From assembly GCA_010279815.1 (NCBI GenBank), contig QEOQ01000207.1, positions 2,416,239-2,480,238 of the forward strand: a stretch of DNA of 64,000 nucleotides. The letters run 5' to 3'. Below, in pieces: positions 1 to 10,900 of the stretch. The stretch is from Brachionus plicatilis. Lineage: Eukaryota > Rotifera > Eurotatoria > Ploima > Brachionidae. A model generated the notes under the pieces. That model saw only the letters and a list, made by a program, of their open reading frames with translations. It did no database searches and was not told the DNA's origin. The stretch's first letter is position 1, and each line of letters starts with the position of its first letter. A program made the position numbers and the translations under genes.

Positions 1-105
1 AGAAGCGTCTATCTTCTGAGATACGTGACAATTGTATTAATTCTTTCTTATCATTGCGCATCAGTTGAGAAGCTGATGATCAAGTGATACGAAGGGTGTA
101 TTACA
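1..105 (-). repeat. 3' LTR, partial
   Basis: Identical over 105 bp to 3155-3259. On the minus strand it starts TGTAATACACC, the conventional TG start of an LTR. The rest lies left of the window. Confidence 0.93.
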
Positions 106-121
106 TATCCCCCGCTCTTTA
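106..121 (-). other. polypurine tract of the LTR element
   Basis: The minus strand reads TAAAGAGCGGGGGATA immediately before the 3' LTR, the position where plus-strand DNA synthesis is primed. Function is inferred from position and purine content. Confidence 0.65.
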
Positions 122-249
122 GATATCATCGTCTCTGATGATTCTTGTTTAAGATTTTAAATTCCATCAGTGCATGAAAGTAAATAGTTATATTAAAAAA
201 TATTTAAAAGGAAAATAAACAAAAAAAAAAATTAATTAAATGCTTAGTT

Positions 250-1263
250 CTAACATACTAAGATCTCTTTGATTGACGTTTCTGTCATTTCTTTATTATT
301 TTCTGTTTCGGCGGTGACTTTGCCTCCACTTTCGGTTAAAGGAATGCTGTCGTTCTTACGTAAAGTGGATTCTTCGATTGCTTTTTTAAGAAGTGCAATA
401 CAGTTGCATTTTACGCATATGAAAAATAAAACAATGATAATTATGAAACTAAAAATGAGGCATGATATTATAACCAGCAAACCATTTCTCATCGAGTTCT
501 TTAGCCAATTGATGAAATGACTTAACCCGAACGGTAATCCTCGATAATAATAAGAGTTATCAAAATCTTCATTAACTAAATTTTGATTTTTAGATGTCTA
601 TTGCTCTATATTTAGATTAATCAAATCATTAATCGACATATCATGATTAAATTTTAACGATTCGACTTCACTAGTGATGCTATTTACTGATATTAAATGA
701 TTGGATTTCAGCCAAGTAATTCCATTTTTATCAATTGATATTATTTTATCATTAATTTTTCTAACCCAATGTCTCTTAGCTTTGCATTGTTCCTCATTAT
801 CATATCTTATAATATTACTTTTACTAAGGTATCCGGTATTTCTTTTGCTACTTAATTCAAACGAGACCTTTGGATCTCTTGTACATCCGTCATAATTTTC
901 GACTTCAACACTATAACTTGTTTTGCAATTAGGCACGAATATAATACCATCCTGGTCTTCGTGATGGCGGAAAGTTCGTAGGCTTGACAGTTCTATATTA
1001 CATATTTCTTCTTTCAATCTATCTAGAGCTGTATAAGTCTTGAGTTCGATTCCGTCACTATCTGCCAAGATAAGGTCGTGAATTGTTACAAAATCAGCTT
1101 TGATTTTAGGCAAATTTGTACGATTATAAGTCAAAAATAAACCTTCTGTAGAACCATAAAGTTTCATACCACATTCGTTAAAGGTTTGGTTTATTTTGAA
1201 AATCTGATCGCCATTCGTATTACTAAAAACATTATTAAACGGTAAATTTAAACCAATTGTCAT
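250..1263 (-). pseudogene. env-like C-terminal membrane protein, one in-frame stop
   Basis: The open frame of 221 codons (1263-598) ends in TAG at 598-600. The same frame stays open beyond it, through 35 codons and a final 80-codon stretch ending at 250. The upstream part is polar, has scattered cysteines and at least two N-x-T sites. The downstream part carries one strong hydrophobic segment of about 25 residues (encoded near 412-490) followed by a charged tail of roughly 50 residues. This is the layout of a type I envelope glycoprotein C-terminus and sits in the position env occupies in Ty3-like retroelements. No signal peptide is present, so the N-terminal part of the protein is probably missing along with pol. 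I cannot assign it to a known envelope family. The broken frame suggests a relic; a leaky stop cannot be excluded. Confidence 0.55.
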
Positions 1264-1286
1264 ATAAAGTCGATATGGACAGAAAT

Positions 1287-2909
1287 TTACAGTGTGTCCA
1301 TTTCGTCTTCATCCGAGTTCATCAAGATTATATCGCTCGGAAATTTTATCATTTTTTGACTAGGATTAAGACTAGCTCCTGTTTGCATAAACCAATCGAG
1401 ACCTAGAAGTCCATCATTATCCTCGTGGTCTATTATCAAAAACTCCATAAAGCATACATGACCCTGAATGTCCAGTTTTATTTTTTCTGTTTTGCCGACT
1501 ACCATGCTTATTGTATTATCAGCTGTTTTAATTTTCGAACTGGATGGTAAAATTCTTAATCCAAAATTATTAACAGTTTTTCTTGAAATAATAGAGCTTG
1601 TGCATCCGCTGTCGATAGCGAACTTAACTGGTTTACCGTCTACAAGACCATTTATTCTCAATAAATTACCTGTTGTGCAAACGTATACGTATTCAGTATC
1701 ACGATTACGATTGTTTGTCTCTGTTTCTTCCGTTTCTTCTGCTAAGTATGATTTCTTCGGGTTGCTCCATTTTCCTTTGTTCTGATTCCTTCCATAATTT
1801 GATTTGTTATTGTTCTCGCCGCTAAACAATTTCACTTTGCAATCTGCTTTAATGTGACCTGGTTTTTTACATCTGTAACAGACAGGGATTTTACCTCTTT
1901 CATCTGTTTTATTATTTACGTATTTTCCTCTATCAACTTCTTTCTCTCTTAAGTTATAGAATGATTTTAAGCGCTTCTTATAATTGTTTCTTGAATAATA
2001 AACGGGTACTGGCTTATTGACACTCCACGTACTCCTACTGAATATCCTAGCTTGAGTTATAGCATCGTCAAGTGTCTTGACATTTTTGCTTTCCAACTCA
2101 GCTCTAACGCGGGGGTCAACCGCGTCAAAAAACATCCATACCAACTCGAACTCATCTATTTTTTCGATTTTGTTGGCAATTTGCTGGAATTTCAGAACAT
2201 TTTCCTCATAATTCACGTCCAATTTGATTGCCTTTAATTCGGATCTTAAAGTTCTTTGGACATCGTCTGGCTTATAAGTGGCCAACAGGTGAGATTTCAA
2301 CTCATCCCATGTCAGGTTTTCTTTCTTTTTTTTAAGATTCCTGACCAATTGCAAAGCATTACCTCTTAAAAATTTGTTAACTGCAGTGACTAATCTATTT
2401 TTATCAATTCCCTGGTCTTCCGCCTCTGTTTCGACAAGGTAGATCCATTCCTCAATTTTATCCTTGTCGTTACCATAAAGTTTTGGGATATCATCCATCT
2501 TAAACTGTGGACGTCTATTGAAAACCCTATTTTCCATTGGTGACATGTCTGGTTCAATAATTTGCTCTTGTTGATGAGTACTTTCCGTTGTAGTTGATAA
2601 GCTTGATTGGGGTGTCGATTTATTTTGCTGGCTTGCATCTGGTTGTTCCTTTTTCTTTGCTACAAGTACCGCTCTTTGGGTCAGAAGACTAATTAAAAGT
2701 TTCTTAGGAGCCTTAGTAGCTGTTATTTTCTCCAACCAATCAGCTTGTTCTACTTCTGAGCCATTTACTAATGTTCCATTTTCCTCAAGGTAGTGAAAAT
2801 CGGTTTCCAAGTGGTTCTGAGCTTTTACCATGTGAACAAGTGCCTGAACGGGCAAACTTTCGCAATATTCCATGGATATTGGCAATGAAAAGAAACTCAT
2901 TGTGGACAT
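1287..2909 (-). CDS. gag: Gag-protease polyprotein of LTR element
   Basis: A 540-residue intact ORF starting 25 bp inside the 5' LTR boundary. Residues about 135-295 match the retrotransposon Gag (capsid) domain, with the motif series FKMDDIPKLYGN, IEEWI and FLRGNALQLVRNL. A single CCHC zinc knuckle follows (CYRCKKPGHIKADC, residues about 345-358), and then a retropepsin-like protease with the active-site pattern AIDSGCTSSII and the C-terminal flap partner LLGLDWF. The first 130 residues are Q/S/T-rich with no recognised domain. Gag packages the element RNA into particles and the protease matures it. The ORF stops soon after the protease, exactly where reverse transcriptase should follow, so this copy is non-autonomous. 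No internal stops or frameshifts are seen, so it could still be expressed. Confidence 0.92.
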   Translation of the reverse strand: MSTMSFFSLPISMEYCESLPVQALVHMVKAQNHLETDFHYLEENGTLVNGSEVEQADWLEKITATKAPKKLLISLLTQRAVLVAKKKEQPDASQQNKSTPQSSLSTTTESTHQQEQIIEPDMSPMENRVFNRRPQFKMDDIPKLYGNDKDKIEEWIYLVETEAEDQGIDKNRLVTAVNKFLRGNALQLVRNLKKKKENLTWDELKSHLLATYKPDDVQRTLRSELKAIKLDVNYEENVLKFQQIANKIEKIDEFELVWMFFDAVDPRVRAELESKNVKTLDDAITQARIFSRSTWSVNKPVPVYYSRNNYKKRLKSFYNLREKEVDRGKYVNNKTDERGKIPVCYRCKKPGHIKADCKVKLFSGENNNKSNYGRNQNKGKWSNPKKSYLAEETEETETNNRNRDTEYVYVCTTGNLLRINGLVDGKPVKFAIDSGCTSSIISRKTVNNFGLRILPSSSKIKTADNTISMVVGKTEKIKLDIQGHVCFMEFLIIDHEDNDGLLGLDWFMQTGASLNPSQKMIKFPSDIILMNSDEDEMDTL

Positions 2910-2917
2910 TTTTACTT

Positions 2918-2930
2918 ATCGCTGCTACCA
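2918..2930 (-). other. tRNA primer-binding site
   Basis: Three bases after the LTR end, the minus strand reads TGGTAGCAGCGAT. It begins TGG as expected for pairing with a tRNA CCA end, and its first nine bases match the complement of initiator tRNA-Met; the following bases agree only in part. Confidence 0.6.
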
Positions 2931-2933
2931 AGA

Positions 2934-3259
2934 TGTAAGGCGGGTTAATGAATGATAAAACAAGTATACTTTTGAATAGTTTATTAAATAATTGTTGAGC
3001 TCTAACAATTTATATAATTAGTGTAATCCCTAAAAATATCTCTCCAAGCACTGAGAATGGAATCATTATTTATACCCATGAGTTCGTGTCAAGAACACGG
3101 GCTTATAATTAAGACAAGATGTGAGCTATTATATAAATGTTTATATCAGCATCTAGAAGCGTCTATCTTCTGAGATACGTGACAATTGTATTAATTCTTT
3201 CTTATCATTGCGCATCAGTTGAGAAGCTGATGATCAAGTGATACGAAGGGTGTATTACA
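2934..3259 (-). repeat. 5' LTR (326 bp)
   Basis: Bounded by TGTAA at the minus-strand start (3259) and TTACA at its end (2934), a perfect 5-bp terminal inversion. The right 105 bp equal the partial 3' LTR at 1-105. It presumably holds the element's promoter and poly(A) site. A relic of a related LTR lies at 23392. Confidence 0.9.
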
Positions 3260-3732
3260 AGTTTTTATCCTTTGTACTACCACTTAAAGTTGAGGTGGAT
3301 TTTATATTTAAAATAATATCCCAAATTTAAAATTTTCCAAGTTTTTGCAGATTTATTGCAGAGCTTTGCAGAATGAGTAAATTGGTGGTACAAAGGATGT
3401 ATCTGTAATGTAACATGGGACAATAGAAAGATTGTTATTACTAATTTTTTATTAAAAGATACTTTATAATAATAAAAAAGAGTTGCTTATATATTGAATC
3501 AAGTACGTGACAAGATTTTTAAAAAGAATAAAGATACATTTTTAAATTACCAAATAAGGTAAAATGAATTTTAATAAGTTCTAGTTGATAAAATATTCAA
3601 GACATCAACCAATAATTTGACATATCAGTTGCTACAATTTACAGACCATGTTTTGGTCCTTCAGAACTTCGGCTTTGGCATTTTTTTTATATTTTGTTTT
3701 TGTTTTTTGAACCAAAATTCACAATACCTTTA
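3260..3732. repeat. foldback element, copy interrupted by LTR element
   Basis: Contains the inverted centre (3265-3400) and right arm (3637-3732) of the family found complete at 5643-5983 and 21223-21557, including the phrases GTTGCTACAATTTACAGA and TTTTGGTCCTTCAGAACTT. About 240 bp of unrelated sequence (near 3395-3635) splits it. The left arm is missing where the LTR element begins, so the LTR element probably landed in it. Confidence 0.7.
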
Positions 3733-3825
3733 ATTTGTCAAATTTAATTAATTAAAAAGATTTTTTTTGCTGTTGTAATTTCTGAAAGATTGGTATTAGA
3801 AATTCACAATGCTAATTAATGTTGC

Positions 3826-4192
3826 GGTTTTGTTAATTTAAAAAACAAATTGAACAAAAATTCTTTATTTTTTAATAAATTAAAATTAAAGTTAATAAAA
3901 AATATTAGAAAAAATACTGCAATTTAGTGCAACATACTTTGTTGCACCTTTTTTACCTTAAATAATTTTTCTCGTGTAAAAAATGACAAAAAAAACAAAT
4001 CAATAAGATTTAAATAGATTATTGATTTGATTTCTTAAAAAATAGAGAAAAATAAATTTTTTTCTCAAAAAAGGTGCAACAAAGCAGCATTATATTGCAG
4101 TATTTTTTCTAATATTTTTTATTAACTTTAATTTTAATTTAATAAAAAAATGAAGAATTTTTTTTCAATTTGTTTTTTAAATTCACAAAACC
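3826..4192. repeat. foldback MITE with 9-bp target duplication
   Basis: Arms of about 130 bp are inverted copies of each other; both contain the series TTTAAAAAACAAATTGAA and GTGCAACA. The element begins GGTTTTGT and ends ACAAAACC, and is flanked on both sides by TAATGTTGC. No coding capacity. Confidence 0.85.
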
Positions 4193-4940
4193 TAATGTTG
4201 CTTTGGAAACTATTCTCTCAACTTTTACTTCTTCAAATTGTGATCGAATAGAATTTTTAACCATGATAACCTGATATCTTAAGAGTATTAAGTTATAAGT
4301 TTTTAGGGCTTTTGTCCTTTGAATTAGGTTGATTTTTGTATTAAAACAAACTTCAATTTGACAATTTCACATGAGTTTGCAAATTTTGAAAAAAAATAAA
4401 ACCTATGTCTAATTTTGGCCTTTTTGTATAATCGAAAAATTTTCTAAAATGTCACGTAACTAGAAAAAAAAATTTGAAATTTAAATTTCAAATTAATTAA
4501 GAACATATTTTAATTAAAAAATGACGACAAATGTTTGCATGATTTTCGTTCAAAATTTACACCCAAATCCAAATTGAAAACTTTGAACAAAAAAATTGCT
4601 TTTAATTGCAACAAAATTTTAGAAGTGAAAACATTTCAAAAAATCGGTCAGACCGATTCATGTTAATGAGCCTCATTTTTGGTTTCTTTTTTTTTTTTGA
4701 ATAGTAGCCAGCTTTAATAAATTATAATTTGAAAAATCTATAAAAATAAAAGCATTTTGTATATTTTTATTTAATTTCTAAGATTTATATGTAGACATCC
4801 ACCTTAAATAATTATTTGCTGACCCAATTATAAATAAATTCAAATAGACTTAATTTTAAATTGGAGGATGTTGCGCGTCAAGTAAAACTTTGCTTGTAAA
4901 AAAAATTTTTTCTCAAATATCCGTGACACACGAATTTACA

Positions 4941-7900
4941 ATGAGAAAACCAAAAATCGATGAGATGATCGATAAAATTCCCTGGCTAAAAATATTTTTA
5001 CAAAAAATTGTAATAATTAAAATAAATACTTCAAATTAAACAAATAAACATTTTTTTTTAAGCGGTTGAGAGACACACGTCAAAAGTATCAGAACAACAG
5101 AATTATTTACTTGAACAACAGTTTGCCTGAAGACTACAGTGGCGAAAAGCCATGTCCGTATTCCTCTAATCGAGTTTGCACCTCAAAAGTAACTTTTATT
5201 TTTTATATTTTGAATTATTGATTTTTTAAATAAATTTTTTTTTAGTATACTTTATTGAATTTTTTGCCAAAAAACCTCTACGAACAGTTCAGACGCATAG
5301 CTAACTTTTACTTTCTGCTTAATATTATCCTAATGTTCTTGCTTCCAGACCCACCCAAGAATCCATACACCAGCATGATTCCTCTTTTAATAGTCATCAC
5401 ATTCACAGCTATTAAACAAGTAAGAATTTTTTTCAATCTAATTAAATAAAATTATGAATATTCATTAACTGTAAAGATTAAAATACTAACTTAAAAAAAA
5501 TCTTTAAATTAAAAGTGAAAAATTTTCTCAAAAGTCTTTTCTCTGATTGAAAAAAAAATGATTAATATCATTCAGTTAAAATTATTCTTTTACATTTTTA
5601 TTAAGTATTTATCAAAAATCTAAATAAATTAGAATTTTTAACGGTATTGTGAATTTTTGTACAAAATTCAAAAACAAAATATTAAAAGAGCCAAAGCTTA
5701 AGTTCTGAAGGACCAAAGTTTTTTCTGTAAATTGTAGCAACTAAAACATCCTTTGCACCACCAATATACTCATTCTGCAAAACTCTGCAATAAATCTGCA
5801 AAACTCAGAAAATATTGAATTTGGGTTATTATTTTATATTTAAAATCCACCTCAACTTTAAGCGGTGGTAGAAAGGATGTACCAGTTGCTACAATTTATA
5901 GAACATGTTTTGGTCCTTCAGAACTTAAGCTTTGGAATTTTTAATATTTTGTTTTTGATTTTTGTACCAAAATTCAAAATGCCATTTTTAACTTTAAATT
6001 TTTTTTAATATGAGTTTAAGCAGTGTAAAAAGCATTCTTTATGAAAAATTTTTTGGTAAATCTGAGTGAGGTTACAAACGAAAAAAATTTTTTTTGCCCA
6101 ACCGAGAAAATCATAAAAAAGACTTTCATTTCTGTTAAAGTCATAAAATACTAGGGTAAAGTCAAACAAAATTTTTTTTTTTTTTTTGCGTTAAGTTTGA
6201 ATCAAAAAATTCAAAAGCTCCATGTTTTTTTCCCAATTTGGGTAAAATGTTGTTGAAAGACTGTGAAAGAGTAATTAAATCAAAAAAACTTGAATTATTA
6301 TATGATTCAAATGGTCCAAATGATTCATATATTTTTAAGTGTTAATAAAAAAATGGAGATATTGATAATGTAGAAATAACAAATGAGGACTGTAGTTGTA
6401 TTGAATGCAATAAATTTTCTTATTCATTTTATATGGATAAAGGTATCTGTAGCCATATTTTGGTTGCCTGTGTTATGATTAAAAAAAATATAATGGTTTA
6501 AATTTAGAATCAAAATTTGAAAATAAATCAAAAAAGAAAGTAGGAAGATAAAAAATAGCTAAGTTTTGTTTAAAAAAAGATTAAAGTTTTTTTTGTATCA
6601 TTTATTTATTTCTGTGTCACTTTTAATCCGTAATATGATTAATAATCAACAAAGTTTGTATTAAAAAAAAAAATTTTGTTTGACTTTACTAGATTAAGAA
6701 TCTTTTGTTTGACTTTCTCGGTTTTCCAAAAAAAATTTTTTATGAATTTCCCAGATCATTATTTGACCTTGCCTTTTACTCGGTAAATCTAGTCAGCCAT
6801 AAATGGTCACTAAAAATCTAAATGGCTGAATGCCTGCGGTTAAATATTTTTACAGCAATTGTTGCTAGACATACGCAATTAAAATTTAAATTTAAAAAAT
6901 AAGCTTTAATTAATTAAATAATTTATTTTGGTTCAACTTAAAATTTTTTGAATATAATTATTTAAAATTTTTATTGGATGTTTAATTTTTAAAAAAGTTT
7001 TAAATATTAACTAGGATAAAGAATAAATACAAAAATGAGTTTTAGTTTGAAAAAAAGAAGCGTCAGTGGTGTAGCGGTTATCATTGTTGCCTTCCAAGCA
7101 GCAGATCCGGGTTCGACTCCCGGCTGACGCATTTTTTTTTCAATTTTAAAAATCATAAAAAAATTTAAAATAAAAAGTGAAATAAGCGAGTAAAAAAATG
7201 AAAAGGGATACAATTTAAAATTAAGTTTCGAACTAGTTTAAATTTAATGATCTTGTCAAAATAGATTTACAATTATTTTTTTTACAAACATGTTTTACAA
7301 CTAAAAATTTTTGAAAAAATATAAAAATATGAAAATGTAAGATCATTTACATTTTGCCTAAAAAAACTTGGAAATTAATCAAAAAATATTTAAAAATTTC
7401 AAAAATTTACTCCGTGACGGGGAATTGAACCCCGGTCTCCCGCGTGACAGGCGGGGATACTCACCACTATACTATCACGGATCTATTAGTATAAATTCTA
7501 TCAACAGTAGAAAGGATGAAAGTTTTTTAAATAAAACTTTCAAAGAATAATTACATAGCCTTAAGTTTTATTAAAAATGAAATAAAATAAATTAAGAATG
7601 AAAAAATCAAATTTTTTTACAAATAAATTTCAAAAAAGTTAATTTTAATTGATCCATTGTCAACTTTTTTCTTTTAGCTGTTTTCTTATGATCTCTATTG
7701 AATTTTGGGGCTGTGAAGTTCGTTTAAATTTGATCATAAAAATTTATTCAAGTTTTTTAGATTGAATTGAAACTAATTTTACAACCCCTAATTTTTTAAT
7801 TTTAAAAAATTTTTGAATATTAAATGTTGAAAAGTCGATTACGAGTAGGGAAGCGATATAAAATTTGACCAAAAATTACTTTAATAACAAATAAACTGCA

Positions 7901-10900
7901 AAGAAAGTTAATTTTCTCTAAAATTTTCACTCAGTACCAGATTGTCTAGGTTAAAAAATTTATTCATTTAATTGAACAATAAATTTATAATTTGAAAGAA
8001 AAAAAGAAAAAACTATTTTGGATGAAACTCGGCAGAGTGGCATAAATATAATTTTTTTATTTAAGGCCACGATTCGACTCGAGTTTTTAACGTAATTTAA
8101 TTTTAAAAGGGTTTTAATTAAATAATCAGTATTTTTATTAAAAGAACATTAAATAAATAATAAATTTTTCTAAATTTACCTTAATTTACCCAGAGTTGTT
8201 TTTTTCATTTTGGACGGATAAGAGTTTAATTATTGGTATTTTATTTAGGTGATCAGTATTTTACCAAAATACTGAATTACTGCTTTTTAGAAAAATTAAT
8301 TTTTAATCAGTAAAAAATTTTATTTTTATTATTAGTAAGTATCAGAGTTTAGGATTTTCGAGATTTTGGATTTTTCCTGGTATTACATGAGACAATGATC
8401 GAATTTTACCAAATTGATGTGTACAGCACTAAGCAGGGTCTTTTAAAGATGGCTAGGTTCAATTCAATTGAACCCAATTCGGTTCAATCCTTCCCATCTT
8501 TAAAAATTGAAATTCTAAAGTTTAGAATTTAAATTTTTCCCCTTGGAAAAAACCCATTCAATGTTTTAGCATTATTATAACAAGTCTAATTCATGAAAAT
8601 AAAACAGGGAATACAATAAAACAATCGAATAAATCAATTTAAAATGAAACTTTTTCTCTAGACATTTAAAGAAAAAATTTTAAAAAAACTCAAATATGCA
8701 AAAATAGCTTTTAAAAACCTGAAAAAAAATGTTTTTTTAGTTATTTTTTTAAAAAAGGGTTCAATTCTTTTACTTTATTTTTCTTATTTTTTGAAATTTA
8801 TTTTACTATTTTTTTGCAAATTTTGCGTAAATTTGCGTCAAAAAATATGAATAAAATTTAAAAATTAATGAGTCTAATTTTCATCGAAAAAATAATTTAA
8901 CATGTCATTTTTCAAAATAATTAATTTTTTTATCATCCTATGTTTATTTTTGCTATTGTTCGGTAAAAATATTTGCTTTTAAATTCTGTTCCAATATTTT
9001 TGTAATTATTTTATTTTTCAATTTTCTTTAACAATTTCTTAAGAAAATTTACCATTAATTCACCAAGAAATAGAAAAGTGGCTAAAAAAAAACAAAATAA
9101 AGAAGTTAATCAAGATTTGATACACAAAATAAGCAAAAAATAATTTAACTCTTAACAAAAGTAATTTGTTTATTTGTAATTTTGCTAAATACTTTAAAAC
9201 ACCAAAGGCCTATGAAGATTTTCTGAGACACAAAAGTGATTCTCGAATAAACAAAATAAAAGTACGAGTTTTGCGAAATGGAAGTTTTGTCAATTTGAAA
9301 AGAAAAGATATTCAATGTGGTGACATTGTGGAGGTGCATTGCGATCAGTCTTTTCCTTGCGATCTAATGCTATTGTACAGTTTGGACGAGAATGGCTCAT
9401 GTCACGTGACCACAGCTAATCTCGACGGCGAAACAAATCTAAAACTTCGCACAGCTCCTAACAAATTTCCATCAATTCAAGTCGACGATTTAGCAGCTCT
9501 ACGCGGAGTCATCAAATGTGACAAGCCTAATGCCGATTTGTATGAATTCAAAGGCAATATTGAAATAAATGGCCATGAATAGTAAGATGAAAAAAATAAA
9601 AAATAAAAAATTTTATTTAAAATTTATTTAAAATTTAAATTTTTTTTTTATTTTCAAGTCCTGTAAATAACGATAGTGTTCTATTGGCAGGTTCGACTCT
9701 TAAAATAGCACCCGTAATTTACGGTAAGTGTTTGTGCATTTTAAAAAGTGGGAACTTTAATTTTATTCACAAAAAGGATGTGCCATTTATACCGGAAAGG
9801 AAACAAAAATAATGCTTAATTCAAAATTTAAAATGAGCAAAATGTCTTGTATAGAAAAAACTATGAATAAGTTCATAGTTTTTTTTCTCATATTGTTGGT
9901 GTTCTATGTAGTCACGTGTCTAATTGGATCAATTTTGACCGGTGATTTGTACACCAAACACTGGTATCTGAAAGGTCGAGAACCTCAATTTTTCGTAAGG
10001 AAATTTCTTTTTTTTTGTCTTTAATCTTTTTTTTTTCAAATTAAATTATTTTGTCTAGGATAACAAATTTGTGTATTATTCAATTGAAGTGGTGTCTCAG
10101 TTTAGCGTTTTTAGCTATATAATACCAATATCCTTGTACATTTCAATTGGTAAATTTTATTTGTCTTAATTTTAATAAATCATTTTTTTGTTTTCTTTTA
10201 AAGAGACTCAGAGATTTATTGGAACAAAATTTTTTGAGTGGGACCTCAAGTAATTTTATTTTACTCTAATTTTTATTCTAAAATTGTAATACACTAAGAT
10301 ACTGCTATTTTATTTTATTTTTGATATAGAAAAAACGTTATTTAAATTAACAAAGGTGAATATAGGGCTTATTTTTTTAAAGTTGGTAAAATGTTTTTTT
10401 CGTTACTAATTTATTAATTAAAATTTTATTAGAAAAACTGTAAAGCCAAGCAAAAATGATTTTAATTCTTAGGTTATTTTTAATTTAAATAAAATATATT
10501 ATAAAAGACAATTAAAATAGGTATATTGTAAGTAATGATAGGTGCAAAATGTTTAAGTATTGATCAGTTCAGGAATTAAAGAAGAAATAGTAGGGTTACC
10601 CTAACCCTAACCCACTAACCCAATTTGAAACTTAAAATAAATTTATTTTGTGATCAATAGAGAAAATAGATGAATAATTATGTTTTTATGTGACCAAAAT
10701 CGAAAATACCTGACCAAAAAAAATAAAAAAAAATTAAGATTAAAATTACAACTATGCTCAAATTTTTTATTTTGCAAAGATTTAAATTTTGAAAAGTAAT
10801 TTTAATGTAATATTTTATGTAATTTTATGTGGGCTGTGGAGTAACGACTGATTCTACGTTACGAAAACTACAGAAACTTCCTTTCTGTAGTTTTCGTAGT

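Larger units (their letters stand above)
1..3259 (-). mobile_element. LTR retrotransposon lacking pol, left end outside window
   Basis: An identical 105-bp sequence at 1-105 and 3155-3259 marks the two LTRs; the left one runs off the window. On the minus strand the order is 5' LTR (3259-2934), primer-binding site, Gag-protease ORF (2909-1287), env-like ORF (1263-250), polypurine tract (121-106), 3' LTR. The retrotrans-Gag domain, single CCHC knuckle and retropepsin resemble Ty3/mdg4 elements. Only 23 nt separate the protease ORF from the env-like ORF, so reverse transcriptase, RNase H and integrase are absent. The visible LTR parts are identical, which suggests recent insertion or gene conversion. 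The left flank is outside the window, so the target duplication cannot be seen. It inserted next to, probably into, a foldback element (3260-3732). Confidence 0.93.

Noticed and set aside
1468..1785. A 105-codon plus-strand ORF in the LTR element.
   Set aside because: It is antisense to the protease and zinc-knuckle part of the Gag-protease ORF and has no recognisable domain.
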